DNA from: Parapusillimonas granuli
GTDB taxonomy: Bacteria; Pseudomonadota; Gammaproteobacteria; Burkholderiales; Burkholderiaceae_B
Assembly (NCBI RefSeq): GCF_013416525.1
Contig: NZ_JACCEM010000002.1
Location: forward strand, 372,001-436,000
Length of the DNA: 64,000 bases
Direction: 5' to 3'
Shown: positions 18,052 through 26,030 of the stretch, piece after piece
Layout of the letters: every line of letters starts with the position of its first letter
How positions within the stretch are numbered: the stretch's first letter is position 1
Program-made: the position numbers and the translations under genes
Notes under the pieces: model-generated
Told to the model about the DNA's origin: nothing
Seen by the model: the letters and a program-made list of their open reading frames with translations, nothing else
Database searches by the model: none

Positions 18052-18888
18052 CTATTTCGCATATTTCTCGAAGCGCTGGTTCAATTCCGCGTTGCTGACC
18101 ACGCCGGCGAAGTCGTCGAAGCTTCCTTGCCGGGCGATGCGCTGCGCGGCCTGCAGGAAGCCGTCCATGGCGAGCCGGGCCAGGGTGCCGCCCACGCTGA
18201 TGCGCCTCACGCCCATCCGGGCCAGGTCGTCCACGGTATAGCCGAAAGCCGCGCTGTTCAGGAAGTTGACCGGCAGGCCGTCCGCCGCCTGGACGACGGC
18301 GGCGATTTCTTCCTTCGTCTTGATGCCGGGCGCGTACAGGCAATCGGCCCCGGCCTGGGCGTACGCCCGCAGGCGCCTGACCGTTTCCGCGAGGTCGGGC
18401 GCGCCGCGTATGAAGCCTTCGGAGCGGGCGGTCAGCAGCACGCGCCGGCCGGTCTGGTCGATGGCGGCGCGCGCCGCCTTGATGCGGGCGAGCGCCGTGG
18501 GGAAATCGTACAGCCCCGTTCCCTGGCCTTGCGGCGCATCTTCGATGGACAGCCCCGCCACGCCGGTGGCTACGCAGCGCACGACGTTGTCATGCAGACC
18601 CTGCGGGTCCTCGGCGAAGCCGTTCTCGAAGTCGGCGTTCAGGGGAATGTCCACCGCGGCGGCCAGGGCCTGGTAATGGGCCAGGACCTCATCCAGGCCT
18701 TGCGCGCCGTCGGGCAGGCCGTTGGCGTGCGCATGGCCGGCGCTGGTGGAGGCGATGGCCTTGAAGCCCAGGTCCTGGAGGCAGCGCGCCGTGCCGACGT
18801 TCCAGGGGTTGGGAATGACGAAGCAGCCGGCCTCGTGCAACTGGAAAAAGAGGTCCCGCTTCCGCGCGGTGCCGTCGGTGTCGGTCAT
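18052..18888 (-). CDS. isocitrate lyase/PEP mutase family protein
   Basis: A 278-residue TIM-barrel enzyme of the isocitrate lyase/phosphoenolpyruvate mutase superfamily. Visible hallmarks are the N-terminal FVIPNPWNVGTARCL, ASTSAGHAHANG, and the Mg-binding NADFENGFAE. The lyase KKCGH loop is absent, placing it in the broad oxaloacetate-decarboxylase/2-methylisocitrate-lyase-like group whose natural C-C or P-C substrate is often unknown. It begins 20 bases after the MFS gene on the same strand, suggesting a transporter-enzyme pair. Confidence 0.88.
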   Translation of the reverse strand: MTDTDGTARKRDLFFQLHEAGCFVIPNPWNVGTARCLQDLGFKAIASTSAGHAHANGLPDGAQGLDEVLAHYQALAAAVDIPLNADFENGFAEDPQGLHDNVVRCVATGVAGLSIEDAPQGQGTGLYDFPTALARIKAARAAIDQTGRRVLLTARSEGFIRGAPDLAETVRRLRAYAQAGADCLYAPGIKTKEEIAAVVQAADGLPVNFLNSAAFGYTVDDLARMGVRRISVGGTLARLAMDGFLQAAQRIARQGSFDDFAGVVSNAELNQRFEKYAK

Positions 18889-18907
18889 GAGTGCGCCTCG
18901 AGGTCTG

Positions 18908-20125
18908 TCAGTGTTGAGGGGTGGCGGCCAGCCGGGCGCGCCGCTTGGACTGGGCCTGCCATTCCTGGCCCAGCGTCAGCATGACGGTCAGCACCATGAA
19001 GCCGGCGGCCGCCCAGAAGATGCCGCCGTAGCGGCCGTGATCGAGCAGCCATCCGAACATGACGGGCCCGACCGCGCCGCCGATGTTGAATCCGGTCATG
19101 ACGATGCCGAAGGTCTTGCCCTCGGCGCCGACGGGCGCGGCCGCCCGCACGAGCATGTCGCGCGAGGGCGCGATGACGCCGGTGAGAAAGCCTGCCACGC
19201 CCAGCAGCACGACGACGGCGAGATCGCTCAGCGCGACGGCGGCGACGACGATGACCACCACCGCGGCCATGCCGAACGCCGCCGCCGCCACGAAACCGTG
19301 GTGGCGCGTGCGGTCGGCCAGGTAGCCGCCGGCCAGCACCCCCGCCGCGCTGGCGAACAGGAAGGCCGTCAAGGCGCTGTTCGCCCAGGAAAGCGGGACG
19401 CTGTATCCCTGCACCAGGGCGCTGACGGAAAAGCGGTCGATGGCGCTGGTGCTCAGGCTCAGCATCACGAAGAGCAGCGTCAGCACCATGATGGCCGGCG
19501 TGAGCACCGCCGCCGAACGCCCGGCCGCGCCGCGGGCCGGCGCCGCGCTTGGCGCGGGCTCGGGGGTGCAGCGTTCCGTCGTCGGCAAGGCCACCACGAC
19601 CATGGCCAGCGCGCCGACCAGGGCCGAGGCGGCGAAGGCGGCTTCGACGTTCAGCAGCGAGGCTACGCCGATCAGCGCGACGGGCGCGAGCGCCCCGCCG
19701 AGATAGCCCGAGAAGGTATGGATGGAGAAGGCGCGCCCCATGCGCCCCGGCGCGATTCCCTTGGACAGCAGGGCATAATCGGCGGGATGATAGACGCCGT
19801 TGGCGATGCCGGCCAGCGTCATCGCCACCAGCAGCCACAGGTAGTTCGGCGCGATGGCCAGGGACAAAAAGCTGGCGCTGCCCAGCCCCAGCCCGCACAG
19901 CAGGACCATGCGCGGGCCGTAGCGGTCCACCGCGAAGCCCAGCGGCGCCTGCACCAGCGCCGAAATCACGTTGAAGACGCTGAGCGCCACGCCGAGCTCG
20001 ACGAAGCTGACGCCCAGTTTCGCCGGCAGCAGCGGGAGCAGCGCCGGTATTACCATGATGTGAAAATGGCTCACCAAGTGAGCGGCCGAAACCTGGGGCA
20101 GCAGGCCTACCGTTGGACGCGACAC
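18908..20125 (-). CDS. MFS transporter (GTG start)
   Basis: A 405-residue, 12-helix major facilitator. The proposed start is GTG in VSRPTVGLLPQVSAAHLVSHF. The open frame extends 42 codons further, but that part is Arg/His-rich and unlike an MFS N-terminus, and the next ATG is inside helix 1. A GGAG lies 11 bases upstream of the GTG. A motif A-like region follows helix 2 (GFAVDRYGPRMVLL). It is likely the first gene of a run with the PEP-mutase-like enzyme, alcohol dehydrogenase and second MFS. The substrate is unknown. Confidence 0.82.
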   Translation of the reverse strand: MSRPTVGLLPQVSAAHLVSHFHIMVIPALLPLLPAKLGVSFVELGVALSVFNVISALVQAPLGFAVDRYGPRMVLLCGLGLGSASFLSLAIAPNYLWLLVAMTLAGIANGVYHPADYALLSKGIAPGRMGRAFSIHTFSGYLGGALAPVALIGVASLLNVEAAFAASALVGALAMVVVALPTTERCTPEPAPSAAPARGAAGRSAAVLTPAIMVLTLLFVMLSLSTSAIDRFSVSALVQGYSVPLSWANSALTAFLFASAAGVLAGGYLADRTRHHGFVAAAAFGMAAVVVIVVAAVALSDLAVVVLLGVAGFLTGVIAPSRDMLVRAAAPVGAEGKTFGIVMTGFNIGGAVGPVMFGWLLDHGRYGGIFWAAAGFMVLTVMLTLGQEWQAQSKRRARLAATPQH

Positions 20126-20283
20126 AGTACTCGAATCTCCATGATGCGAACGGCGCGGGAGTCCCGTGGATACCGGCTGCCGTTTCCGCTTGCGTCGCTC
20201 CGCGCGACCAGCATGATGTGATAGTACCTCGTTCGCGCTCCTTCGGCGCAAGCCGCGCCGCCGGCGGCGGCGCCCTTCCGGCG

Positions 20284-20289
20284 TATAAT
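20284..20289 (+). promoter_or_regulatory. -10 box (TATAAT) for the yhhQ riboswitch transcript
   Basis: A perfect TATAAT in an otherwise G/C-rich stretch. The predicted RNA start, about seven bases later, would place the riboswitch close to the 5' end of the mRNA. No good -35 hexamer is seen at 17 bases. Confidence 0.6.
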
Positions 20290-20308
20290 GCCCGCTTGCG
20301 TCTCCCTC

Positions 20309-20339
20309 ATGGGTTCCCTAACCCCATCCATCAAAAAGG
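20309..20339 (+). promoter_or_regulatory. preQ1-I riboswitch
   Basis: The stem AUGGG (20309-20313) pairs with CCCAU (20323-20327). The loop is UUCCCUAAC, followed by an A-rich tail ending AAAAAGG (20333-20339). This is the compact H-type pseudoknot layout of preQ1 class I aptamers: a GGGUUCCC-AACCCC core, with loop C residues free to pair with the tail GG. The tail GG is also the Shine-Dalgarno site seven bases before the ATG, so ligand binding would hide it and lower translation. The downstream gene is a queuosine-precursor transporter, a known target class. Confidence 0.85.
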
Positions 20340-20345
20340 CTCATC

Positions 20346-21014
20346 ATGGCTTCCGTCTCCGTCCCGCCGTCGCGGGTGTCGTTCTATCTTGCGTGGCTGG
20401 TCGCGTTCCACATCCTCATCATCATCGCCAGCAACTATCTGGTGCAGCTGCCCATCGACCTCTTCGGTTTCCACAGCACCTGGGGCGCCTTCAGCTTTCC
20501 CTTCATTTTCCTGGCCACCGACCTGACCGTCCGCCTGATCGGCAAGACCGAGGCGCGCAGCGTGATCGCGCGGGCCATGGTGCCGGCGCTGATCGCCTCC
20601 TACATCGTGTCGGTGCTGTTCCATGAAGGCCGTTTCAACGGCGTCGGCGCGCTGGGCGAGTTCAACAGCTTCGTCTTTCGCATCGCCTTCGCCAGCTTCG
20701 CCGCCTACGTGCTGGGCCAGCTGCTGGACGTGCAGGTGTTCGACCGCATGCGCCGCAGCTACGTGCAATGGTGGGTGGCGCCGGCGGCCTCGTCCGTGTT
20801 CGGGCAGGCGCTGGACACGGCGGCCTTCTTCAGCATCGCCTTCTGGCGCAGCACCAACCCTTTCATGGCCGAGCACTGGGGCGAAATCGCCGTGGTGGAC
20901 TATGTCATCAAGCTGAGCGTCAGCCTGCTGCTGTTCGTGCCCATGTACGGCATGGCCCTGAGCGCCATCGTGCGGGCCATGAAGCGGCGCGACGCCGTGC
21001 CGATCCAGGCCTGA
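20346..21014 (+). CDS. yhhQ: queuosine precursor transporter YhhQ (VUT family)
   Basis: A 222-residue integral membrane protein (about six helices) of the YhhQ/COG1738 family that imports preQ0/preQ1 for queuosine tRNA modification. Family features include SNYLVQLP near helix 1, the FPFIFLATDLTVRLIGK loop and QALDTAAFFSIAF. The riboswitch immediately upstream independently supports the assignment. It appears monocistronic; a cardiolipin synthase gene follows after 118 bases. Confidence 0.93.
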   Translation: MASVSVPPSRVSFYLAWLVAFHILIIIASNYLVQLPIDLFGFHSTWGAFSFPFIFLATDLTVRLIGKTEARSVIARAMVPALIASYIVSVLFHEGRFNGVGALGEFNSFVFRIAFASFAAYVLGQLLDVQVFDRMRRSYVQWWVAPAASSVFGQALDTAAFFSIAFWRSTNPFMAEHWGEIAVVDYVIKLSVSLLLFVPMYGMALSAIVRAMKRRDAVPIQA

Positions 21015-21132
21015 TTCGGGATTCGGCCGCATTAACCGATATACTTGGCGCTGTCCCGATACACGCACCGGCTCGTTCAAGGCCTTTCCTCCGCGTTGCG
21101 CGCGCAGGGGCATCACTGATGGCGTCTTCGAC

Positions 21133-22587
21133 ATGGCTTCATTGCAATCCCTGTTTTCCGAATACTGGCCGCATCTCGCTTTCCTCTTGAGCCTCGTCGT
21201 CGGCGGCACGGCGGCCGTGCACGCCGCCATGACCAAGAACGACGTCCGGGCCGCCATAGGCTGGGTGGGGGTCATACTCATGTCGCCCCTGCTGGGCCCC
21301 TTCTTTTATCTGGTCGCCGGCGTCAACCGCATCCGCCACGACCATATTTCGGAACAGCGCAACAAGAGCCTGAAGGAATCCCTGCCGATCCCGCCGCCGC
21401 CCCGCGCCGACATCGGCGCGATCCGCGCGCCGCAGTTCGATTCGCTGCGCGTGCTGGGAGACCGGATCAGCCGCTTTCCGCTTTGCGACGGCAACCACAT
21501 ACGGGTGCTGCGCGGCGGCGACCAGGCCTACCCCGCGATGATCGAAGCGATCGACGCCGCGGCAAGCTCCATCGCGCTGGAAACCTATATTTTCGACAAC
21601 GACAGCGTGGGCAGGCAGATCGTGGACGCCCTGGCCCGCGCGCAGCAGCGCGGCGTCAACGTGCGCGTGCTCATCGATGCCGTGGGGTCGAAATACTCGC
21701 GCCCGCCCATCATCCGGCTGTTGCGCAAGAAGGGCGTGCCCTCCGCCCTGTTCATGACCAATCCGCTGGGGCTGCGCATGCCTTATGCGAACCTGCGCAG
21801 CCACCGCAAGATACTGGTGGTGGACGGGCGCATCGCCTTCACCGGCGGCATGAACATCCGGGCCGGCTTCACCACGGACGCCGCCGGCGCCAAGACCGCC
21901 ATGGACACCCATTTCCTGGTCGAAGGCCCGGTGGTGCTGCAGCTGATGTCGGTATTCGCCCACGACTGGGAATTCACCACCAAAGAGAACCTGGCCTTCA
22001 AGGCATGGTGCAGCGACCGCTGGGACCCGCCGCAGCCGCTGGCCCCCGCGCGCTGCATACGCTCGGGCCCCGACCGCAACATGGTCGGCACCCACAACAT
22101 GCTGCTGGGCGCGTTTGCCGTCGCGCAGCGGCACATACGCATACAATCGCCCTATTTCCTGCCCGACCAGGTGCTCATGGGCGCCATCAACACCGCCGCG
22201 CGGCGCGGCATCACGGTCGACATCGTCATACCGGGGCAGAACAACCTGCGCCTGGTGAACTACGCCATGACGGCGCAACTGGACCAGGTCATACACAGCG
22301 GGTGCCGCGTATGGCGCGCGCGGGGCAACTTCAACCACTCCAAGCTCATCACCATCGACGGCGCGTGGTCCTACGTGGGGTCGTCGAACCTGGACCCGCG
22401 CAGCCTGCGCCTGAACTTCGAGCTGGACATGGAAATATACAGCCGCGAAACCGCGGCTGAAATCGAAAGCCTGATCGACGCCGAAATCAGGAACGCCGAC
22501 GCCGTGACGCTGGAAAGCCTGGCCGCCATCCCCTTCCGCAAGCGATTGCGCAACCGGGTGATATGGCTGGCCAGCCCTTACTTGTAG
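21133..22587 (+). CDS. cls: cardiolipin synthase (phospholipase D family)
   Basis: A 484-residue membrane enzyme that joins two phosphatidylglycerols into cardiolipin. Two N-terminal hydrophobic segments (about residues 12-32 and 38-62) anchor it. Two complete HKD active-site motifs follow: HRKILVVDG with GGMNIRAG (about residue 223) and HSKLITIDG with GSSNLDPRS (about residue 400). Length and layout match ClsA. It is a stand-alone plus-strand gene converging with a Bug receptor gene. Confidence 0.94.
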   Translation: MASLQSLFSEYWPHLAFLLSLVVGGTAAVHAAMTKNDVRAAIGWVGVILMSPLLGPFFYLVAGVNRIRHDHISEQRNKSLKESLPIPPPPRADIGAIRAPQFDSLRVLGDRISRFPLCDGNHIRVLRGGDQAYPAMIEAIDAAASSIALETYIFDNDSVGRQIVDALARAQQRGVNVRVLIDAVGSKYSRPPIIRLLRKKGVPSALFMTNPLGLRMPYANLRSHRKILVVDGRIAFTGGMNIRAGFTTDAAGAKTAMDTHFLVEGPVVLQLMSVFAHDWEFTTKENLAFKAWCSDRWDPPQPLAPARCIRSGPDRNMVGTHNMLLGAFAVAQRHIRIQSPYFLPDQVLMGAINTAARRGITVDIVIPGQNNLRLVNYAMTAQLDQVIHSGCRVWRARGNFNHSKLITIDGAWSYVGSSNLDPRSLRLNFELDMEIYSRETAAEIESLIDAEIRNADAVTLESLAAIPFRKRLRNRVIWLASPYL

Positions 22588-22599
22588 CCAGGCAGCCGC

Positions 22600-23574
22600 T
22601 TACTGGGGCTCCACGCCCGCCTGCTTGACCACCGCCGCCCAGCGCTTGATCTCGCTGTCGACGAACTTGCCGAAGTCGCTGCCCGTCATGTTGGGGACGG
22701 CCGTGCCATTGCTGGCCCACAAGTCCTTGATCTTCGGGGTGTTCAGCGCCTTGGTGATTTCCTCGGACATCTTCTTGACGACGTCGGGCGGCGTTCCCGC
22801 GGGCGCCCACATGGCATACCAGGTGGAGACCTCATAGTCGGGCACGCCCGCCTCCGCCGCCGTGGGGACGTCGGGGAAGGTGGGCGAACGCTGCGCCGAC
22901 GCGACCGCCAGCGGCCGGATCGACCCGGCCCGGATGTGCGACGCCGAGGAGCCCAGGCCGTCGAACGCCATGTCGACCTGGCCGGTGATCAGGCCGGTGA
23001 GCATGGGGCCCGCGCCCTGATACGGCACGTGGGTGACGTCCACCCCGTTCTTGATCTTGAAGAGCTCGCCCGCCAGATGGTGCGTGCTGCCGACGCCGGC
23101 GGACCCGAAGTTGATCTGGCCGGGATTCGCCTTCATCTTCTCGAGCAGTTCCTTGACGCTGTTGACGGGCAGCTTGGAGGGATTGACCACGATCACTTGC
23201 GGCGGCTGCGCCAGCAGCGCCACCGGAACGAAGTCTTTCTGGATGTCGTAATTCAGCTTCTTGTAGGTGGACGGGGCCACCACGTGGTGCGCGCCGCCCA
23301 TGAAGAAGGTGTAGCCGTCGGGGGTTGCGCGCGCGGCGATCCCCGCCCCCAGCGTGCCTCCGGCCCCGCCCTTGTTGTCGACCACGACGCTCTTGCCCAG
23401 TTGCTCGCCCAGCTGATGGGCCAGCGGCCGCGCGAAAGTGTCGGTGCCGCCTCCGGCGGGAAACGGCACGATGATGGTGATGGCGCGCTCCGGCCAGGCC
23501 GCGTGCGCGCCGCCGGATACGGCCATGGCGGACAGGGCGAGCGCCGCCGCGTATGCAAGACGTACTTTCTTCAT
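22600..23574 (-). CDS. Bug-family periplasmic receptor (malonate operon)
   Basis: A 324-residue periplasmic receptor. A signal peptide (MKKVRLAYAAALALSAMAVS) is followed by WPERAITIIVPFPAGGGTDT, the Bug hallmark, and VPYQGAGPMLTGLITGQVDM. The start is fixed by GGAGGAG five bases before the ATG. It is 115 bases downstream of the malonyl-CoA ligase gene on the same strand. That places it where the Rhizobium mat operon carries the matC malonate carrier, so it may capture malonate or a related diacid. No TctAB permease genes are in the window. Confidence 0.92.
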   Translation of the reverse strand: MKKVRLAYAAALALSAMAVSGGAHAAWPERAITIIVPFPAGGGTDTFARPLAHQLGEQLGKSVVVDNKGGAGGTLGAGIAARATPDGYTFFMGGAHHVVAPSTYKKLNYDIQKDFVPVALLAQPPQVIVVNPSKLPVNSVKELLEKMKANPGQINFGSAGVGSTHHLAGELFKIKNGVDVTHVPYQGAGPMLTGLITGQVDMAFDGLGSSASHIRAGSIRPLAVASAQRSPTFPDVPTAAEAGVPDYEVSTWYAMWAPAGTPPDVVKKMSEEITKALNTPKIKDLWASNGTAVPNMTGSDFGKFVDSEIKRWAAVVKQAGVEPQ

Positions 23575-23689
23575 GGATCTCCTCCAGGTTTTTCTATTTG
23601 ACCGAGCGCGGAAAACCCGCGCCCGGAAACCCTGCGCGAACCGGGCAGGGCCGTTTACCACAACCACAAACAACGGTGCGGGCCGGGGC

Positions 23690-25222
23690 CTACACCTTCT
23701 TGAACTGCTCTCGCAGCACATTCTTCTGCACCTTGCCCATGGTGTTGCGGGGAAGCTCCGCCACCACGTGCAGCTGCTTGGGCACCTTGAAATTCGCCAG
23801 GCCGGCCTTGAGCTGGGCGAGCAGGCCGGCCGCATCCAGGGTATGGCCTTTCTTGGGCACCACCACCGCCACCACGGCTTCGCCGAAGTCGGGATGCGGC
23901 ACGCCGATGACCGCGGATTCGTCCACGCCGGGCATGGCGTCGATGAAGAGTTCGATTTCCTTGGGATAGACGTTAAACCCGCCGGAAATGATCAAGTCCT
24001 TGCTGCGGCCCACGATGGTGAGGTAGCGGTCGGGGACGCCGTCGCCGCCCCACTGCCCGACGTCGCCGGTGCGGAACCAGCCGTCGCCGGTGAATTCCTC
24101 GCGGGTTTTTTCCGGCATGCGCCAATAGCCCGAGAAGACATTGGGGCCTTTGACCTGCACGTTGCCGATTTCGCCCGGCGGCAATTCCTTGCCCTGGTCG
24201 TCCACCACGCGCACCGACACCCCCGGCAAGGGCTCGCCGACCGTGCCGCCCAGCCGCTTGCCGCGCGATTCATCGTAGGGATTGGACGTGAGCATGATGG
24301 TTTCGCTCATGCCGTAGCGCTCGAGGATGGTCATGCCCGTGCGCTGCTGGAATTCCGTGAAGGTTTCCATGAGCAAGGGCGCGGAACCGGAAATGAACAA
24401 GCGCATGCTGGCGCAGATTTCGCGGGTGAAGCGGGGATCCGCCAGCAGACGGACATAATAAGTGGGCACGCCCATCATGATGGTGCTGCGCGGCAGGTAA
24501 TGCAGGGCCTGGTCTATGTTGAGCTTGGGCAGCCAGATCATGCGCGCCCCCGCCAGCAAGGCCCCGTGCGACGCCACGAACAGGCCGTGCACGTGGAAGA
24601 TGGGCAGCATGTGCAGCAGCACGTCGTCGGGGCGCCAGCCCCAGTATTCTTTCAGCACCTGCGCATTGGACGACAGGTTGCGGTGGCTGAGCATGGCCCC
24701 CTTGCTGCGCCCCGTGGTGCCCGAGGTATACAGAATGGCGGCCAGGTCGTCCGGAGCGCTGCGCGCCGTGTCGAAATCGGCCGGCTGGCTGGCGGCCGCC
24801 ACCGGCAGGCTGCCCGTGCCGTCCTCGTCGAGGGTGTACACATGGCGGGTGCCGGCTTTCTCGGCCAGCGCGGCAATCCATTCATGGTTCTTGCTGTCGC
24901 AGACCACCACGGAAGGCTCGGCATCGGTCAGGAAATATTCGATTTCCGCCGCGCGGTAGGCCGTGTTCAAAGGCAGGTACACCAGGCCGGCGCGCAAGGT
25001 GGCCAGGTACAGCATCAGCGCTTCGGGCGATTTTTCAACCTGGACGGCGACGCGCGCGCCTGCCGGCAGAGCGAGCGTGCGCAGCAGAGACGCAAAGCGC
25101 GCGCTTATTTCGTCGATGTCGTTCCAGCTGTAGGTGCGGTCCGGCGTTTCGATGGCGACCGCCGAACGGTCGGCCGGAAACCCTGAAGCCAGCAAAGCGT
25201 ACAAGTTGGCATTGCCTTCCAA
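23690..25222 (-). CDS. matB: malonyl-CoA synthetase (MatB-like AMP-forming ligase)
   Basis: A 510-residue adenylate-forming ligase that activates malonate to malonyl-CoA. The P-loop TSGTTGRSKGAMLSHRN, ERYGMSET, the hinge GRSKDLIISGGFNVYPKEIE and the catalytic lysine region PRNTMGKVQKN are all intact. The start is taken as TTG, six bases after GGAG and one base past the preceding stop; the longer frame overlaps the hydratase gene and is not family-like. Its function is supported by the malonyl-CoA decarboxylase two genes upstream. Confidence 0.9.
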   Translation of the reverse strand: MEGNANLYALLASGFPADRSAVAIETPDRTYSWNDIDEISARFASLLRTLALPAGARVAVQVEKSPEALMLYLATLRAGLVYLPLNTAYRAAEIEYFLTDAEPSVVVCDSKNHEWIAALAEKAGTRHVYTLDEDGTGSLPVAAASQPADFDTARSAPDDLAAILYTSGTTGRSKGAMLSHRNLSSNAQVLKEYWGWRPDDVLLHMLPIFHVHGLFVASHGALLAGARMIWLPKLNIDQALHYLPRSTIMMGVPTYYVRLLADPRFTREICASMRLFISGSAPLLMETFTEFQQRTGMTILERYGMSETIMLTSNPYDESRGKRLGGTVGEPLPGVSVRVVDDQGKELPPGEIGNVQVKGPNVFSGYWRMPEKTREEFTGDGWFRTGDVGQWGGDGVPDRYLTIVGRSKDLIISGGFNVYPKEIELFIDAMPGVDESAVIGVPHPDFGEAVVAVVVPKKGHTLDAAGLLAQLKAGLANFKVPKQLHVVAELPRNTMGKVQKNVLREQFKKV

Positions 25223-25223
25223 T

Positions 25224-26030
25224 TCAATCTCCTGAGAACACTGGCTCGCGGCCAGCCAAAAATGCGTCGACGCCCTCGCGGTGATCGCGGCTGGGCGCAT
25301 AACTGAAAAAAGAGCGCAGCTCCGCCTCGGACAAGGGTTCCGGCCGCGCACTGAGGCGGGCCACCATCTGCTTGTTCAGGCGCGCCGCCATCGCCGCGCC
25401 CTTTTCCAGCCGGGCGACCAGCCGGCCGACATCGGCGTCCAGGTCGGCGTCGGGCACCACGCGCGTCAAAAGCCCCTTGGCCATGGCTTCGTCGGCGCCG
25501 AAGACCCTGCCCTCGAGCAGGATCTCGAGCGTCGCGGCCCGCCCGGCAAGCGCCAGCAGGCCTTGCATTTCGTCGGGCGCCATGGGGAAACCCAGCTTGT
25601 TGATGGGAACGCCGAAGCGCGAGGACCTGGCCGCGATGCGCAAGTCGCACTGGCTGGCGATCTCGAGCCCGCCCCCGACGCAGACGCCTTCGATGCGGGC
25701 CACGACGGGGTGCGGGCAGGCCGCAACCGCCCTGAGCGCCGGCGCGATCACCTGCAGGTGGTAGCGCATGACACCGTCCGTGTCGGCGCGTTCGGTGGGG
25801 AACTCGCCGATGTCGGCGCCGGCGGCGAAGTTCCCGCCTTCCCCGGACAGCACCACGCAGCGCAGGCCGGCGTCGGACGACAGCCGGCCGAAGATCTGTT
25901 CCAGCTGGCGCCACATGGAGATGGTCAGCGCGTTGAGCCGGCCCGGATGGCTGAGGGTGACGTAGGCGGCGCGCCCCCGGAGTTCCGTCAGGATGCGGCC
26001 GCCCGCCGGGCCTTGCGGATTCATAGCCAT
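25224..26030 (-). CDS. enoyl-CoA hydratase/isomerase family protein
   Basis: A 268-residue crotonase-fold protein. The oxyanion-hole segments GEGGNFAAGADIGEFP (about residue 65) and EGVCVGGGLEIASQCD (about residue 110) are present. Starts at 26030 and 26024 are both possible; the latter makes an ATGA overlap with the decarboxylase stop. Its place between malonyl-CoA decarboxylase and malonyl-CoA ligase is not part of the classical matRABC layout. It may act on a substituted malonyl-CoA or acyl-CoA product. Longer upstream reading frames are shadows. Confidence 0.9.
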   Translation of the reverse strand: MAMNPQGPAGGRILTELRGRAAYVTLSHPGRLNALTISMWRQLEQIFGRLSSDAGLRCVVLSGEGGNFAAGADIGEFPTERADTDGVMRYHLQVIAPALRAVAACPHPVVARIEGVCVGGGLEIASQCDLRIAARSSRFGVPINKLGFPMAPDEMQGLLALAGRAATLEILLEGRVFGADEAMAKGLLTRVVPDADLDADVGRLVARLEKGAAMAARLNKQMVARLSARPEPLSEAELRSFFSYAPSRDHREGVDAFLAGREPVFSGD

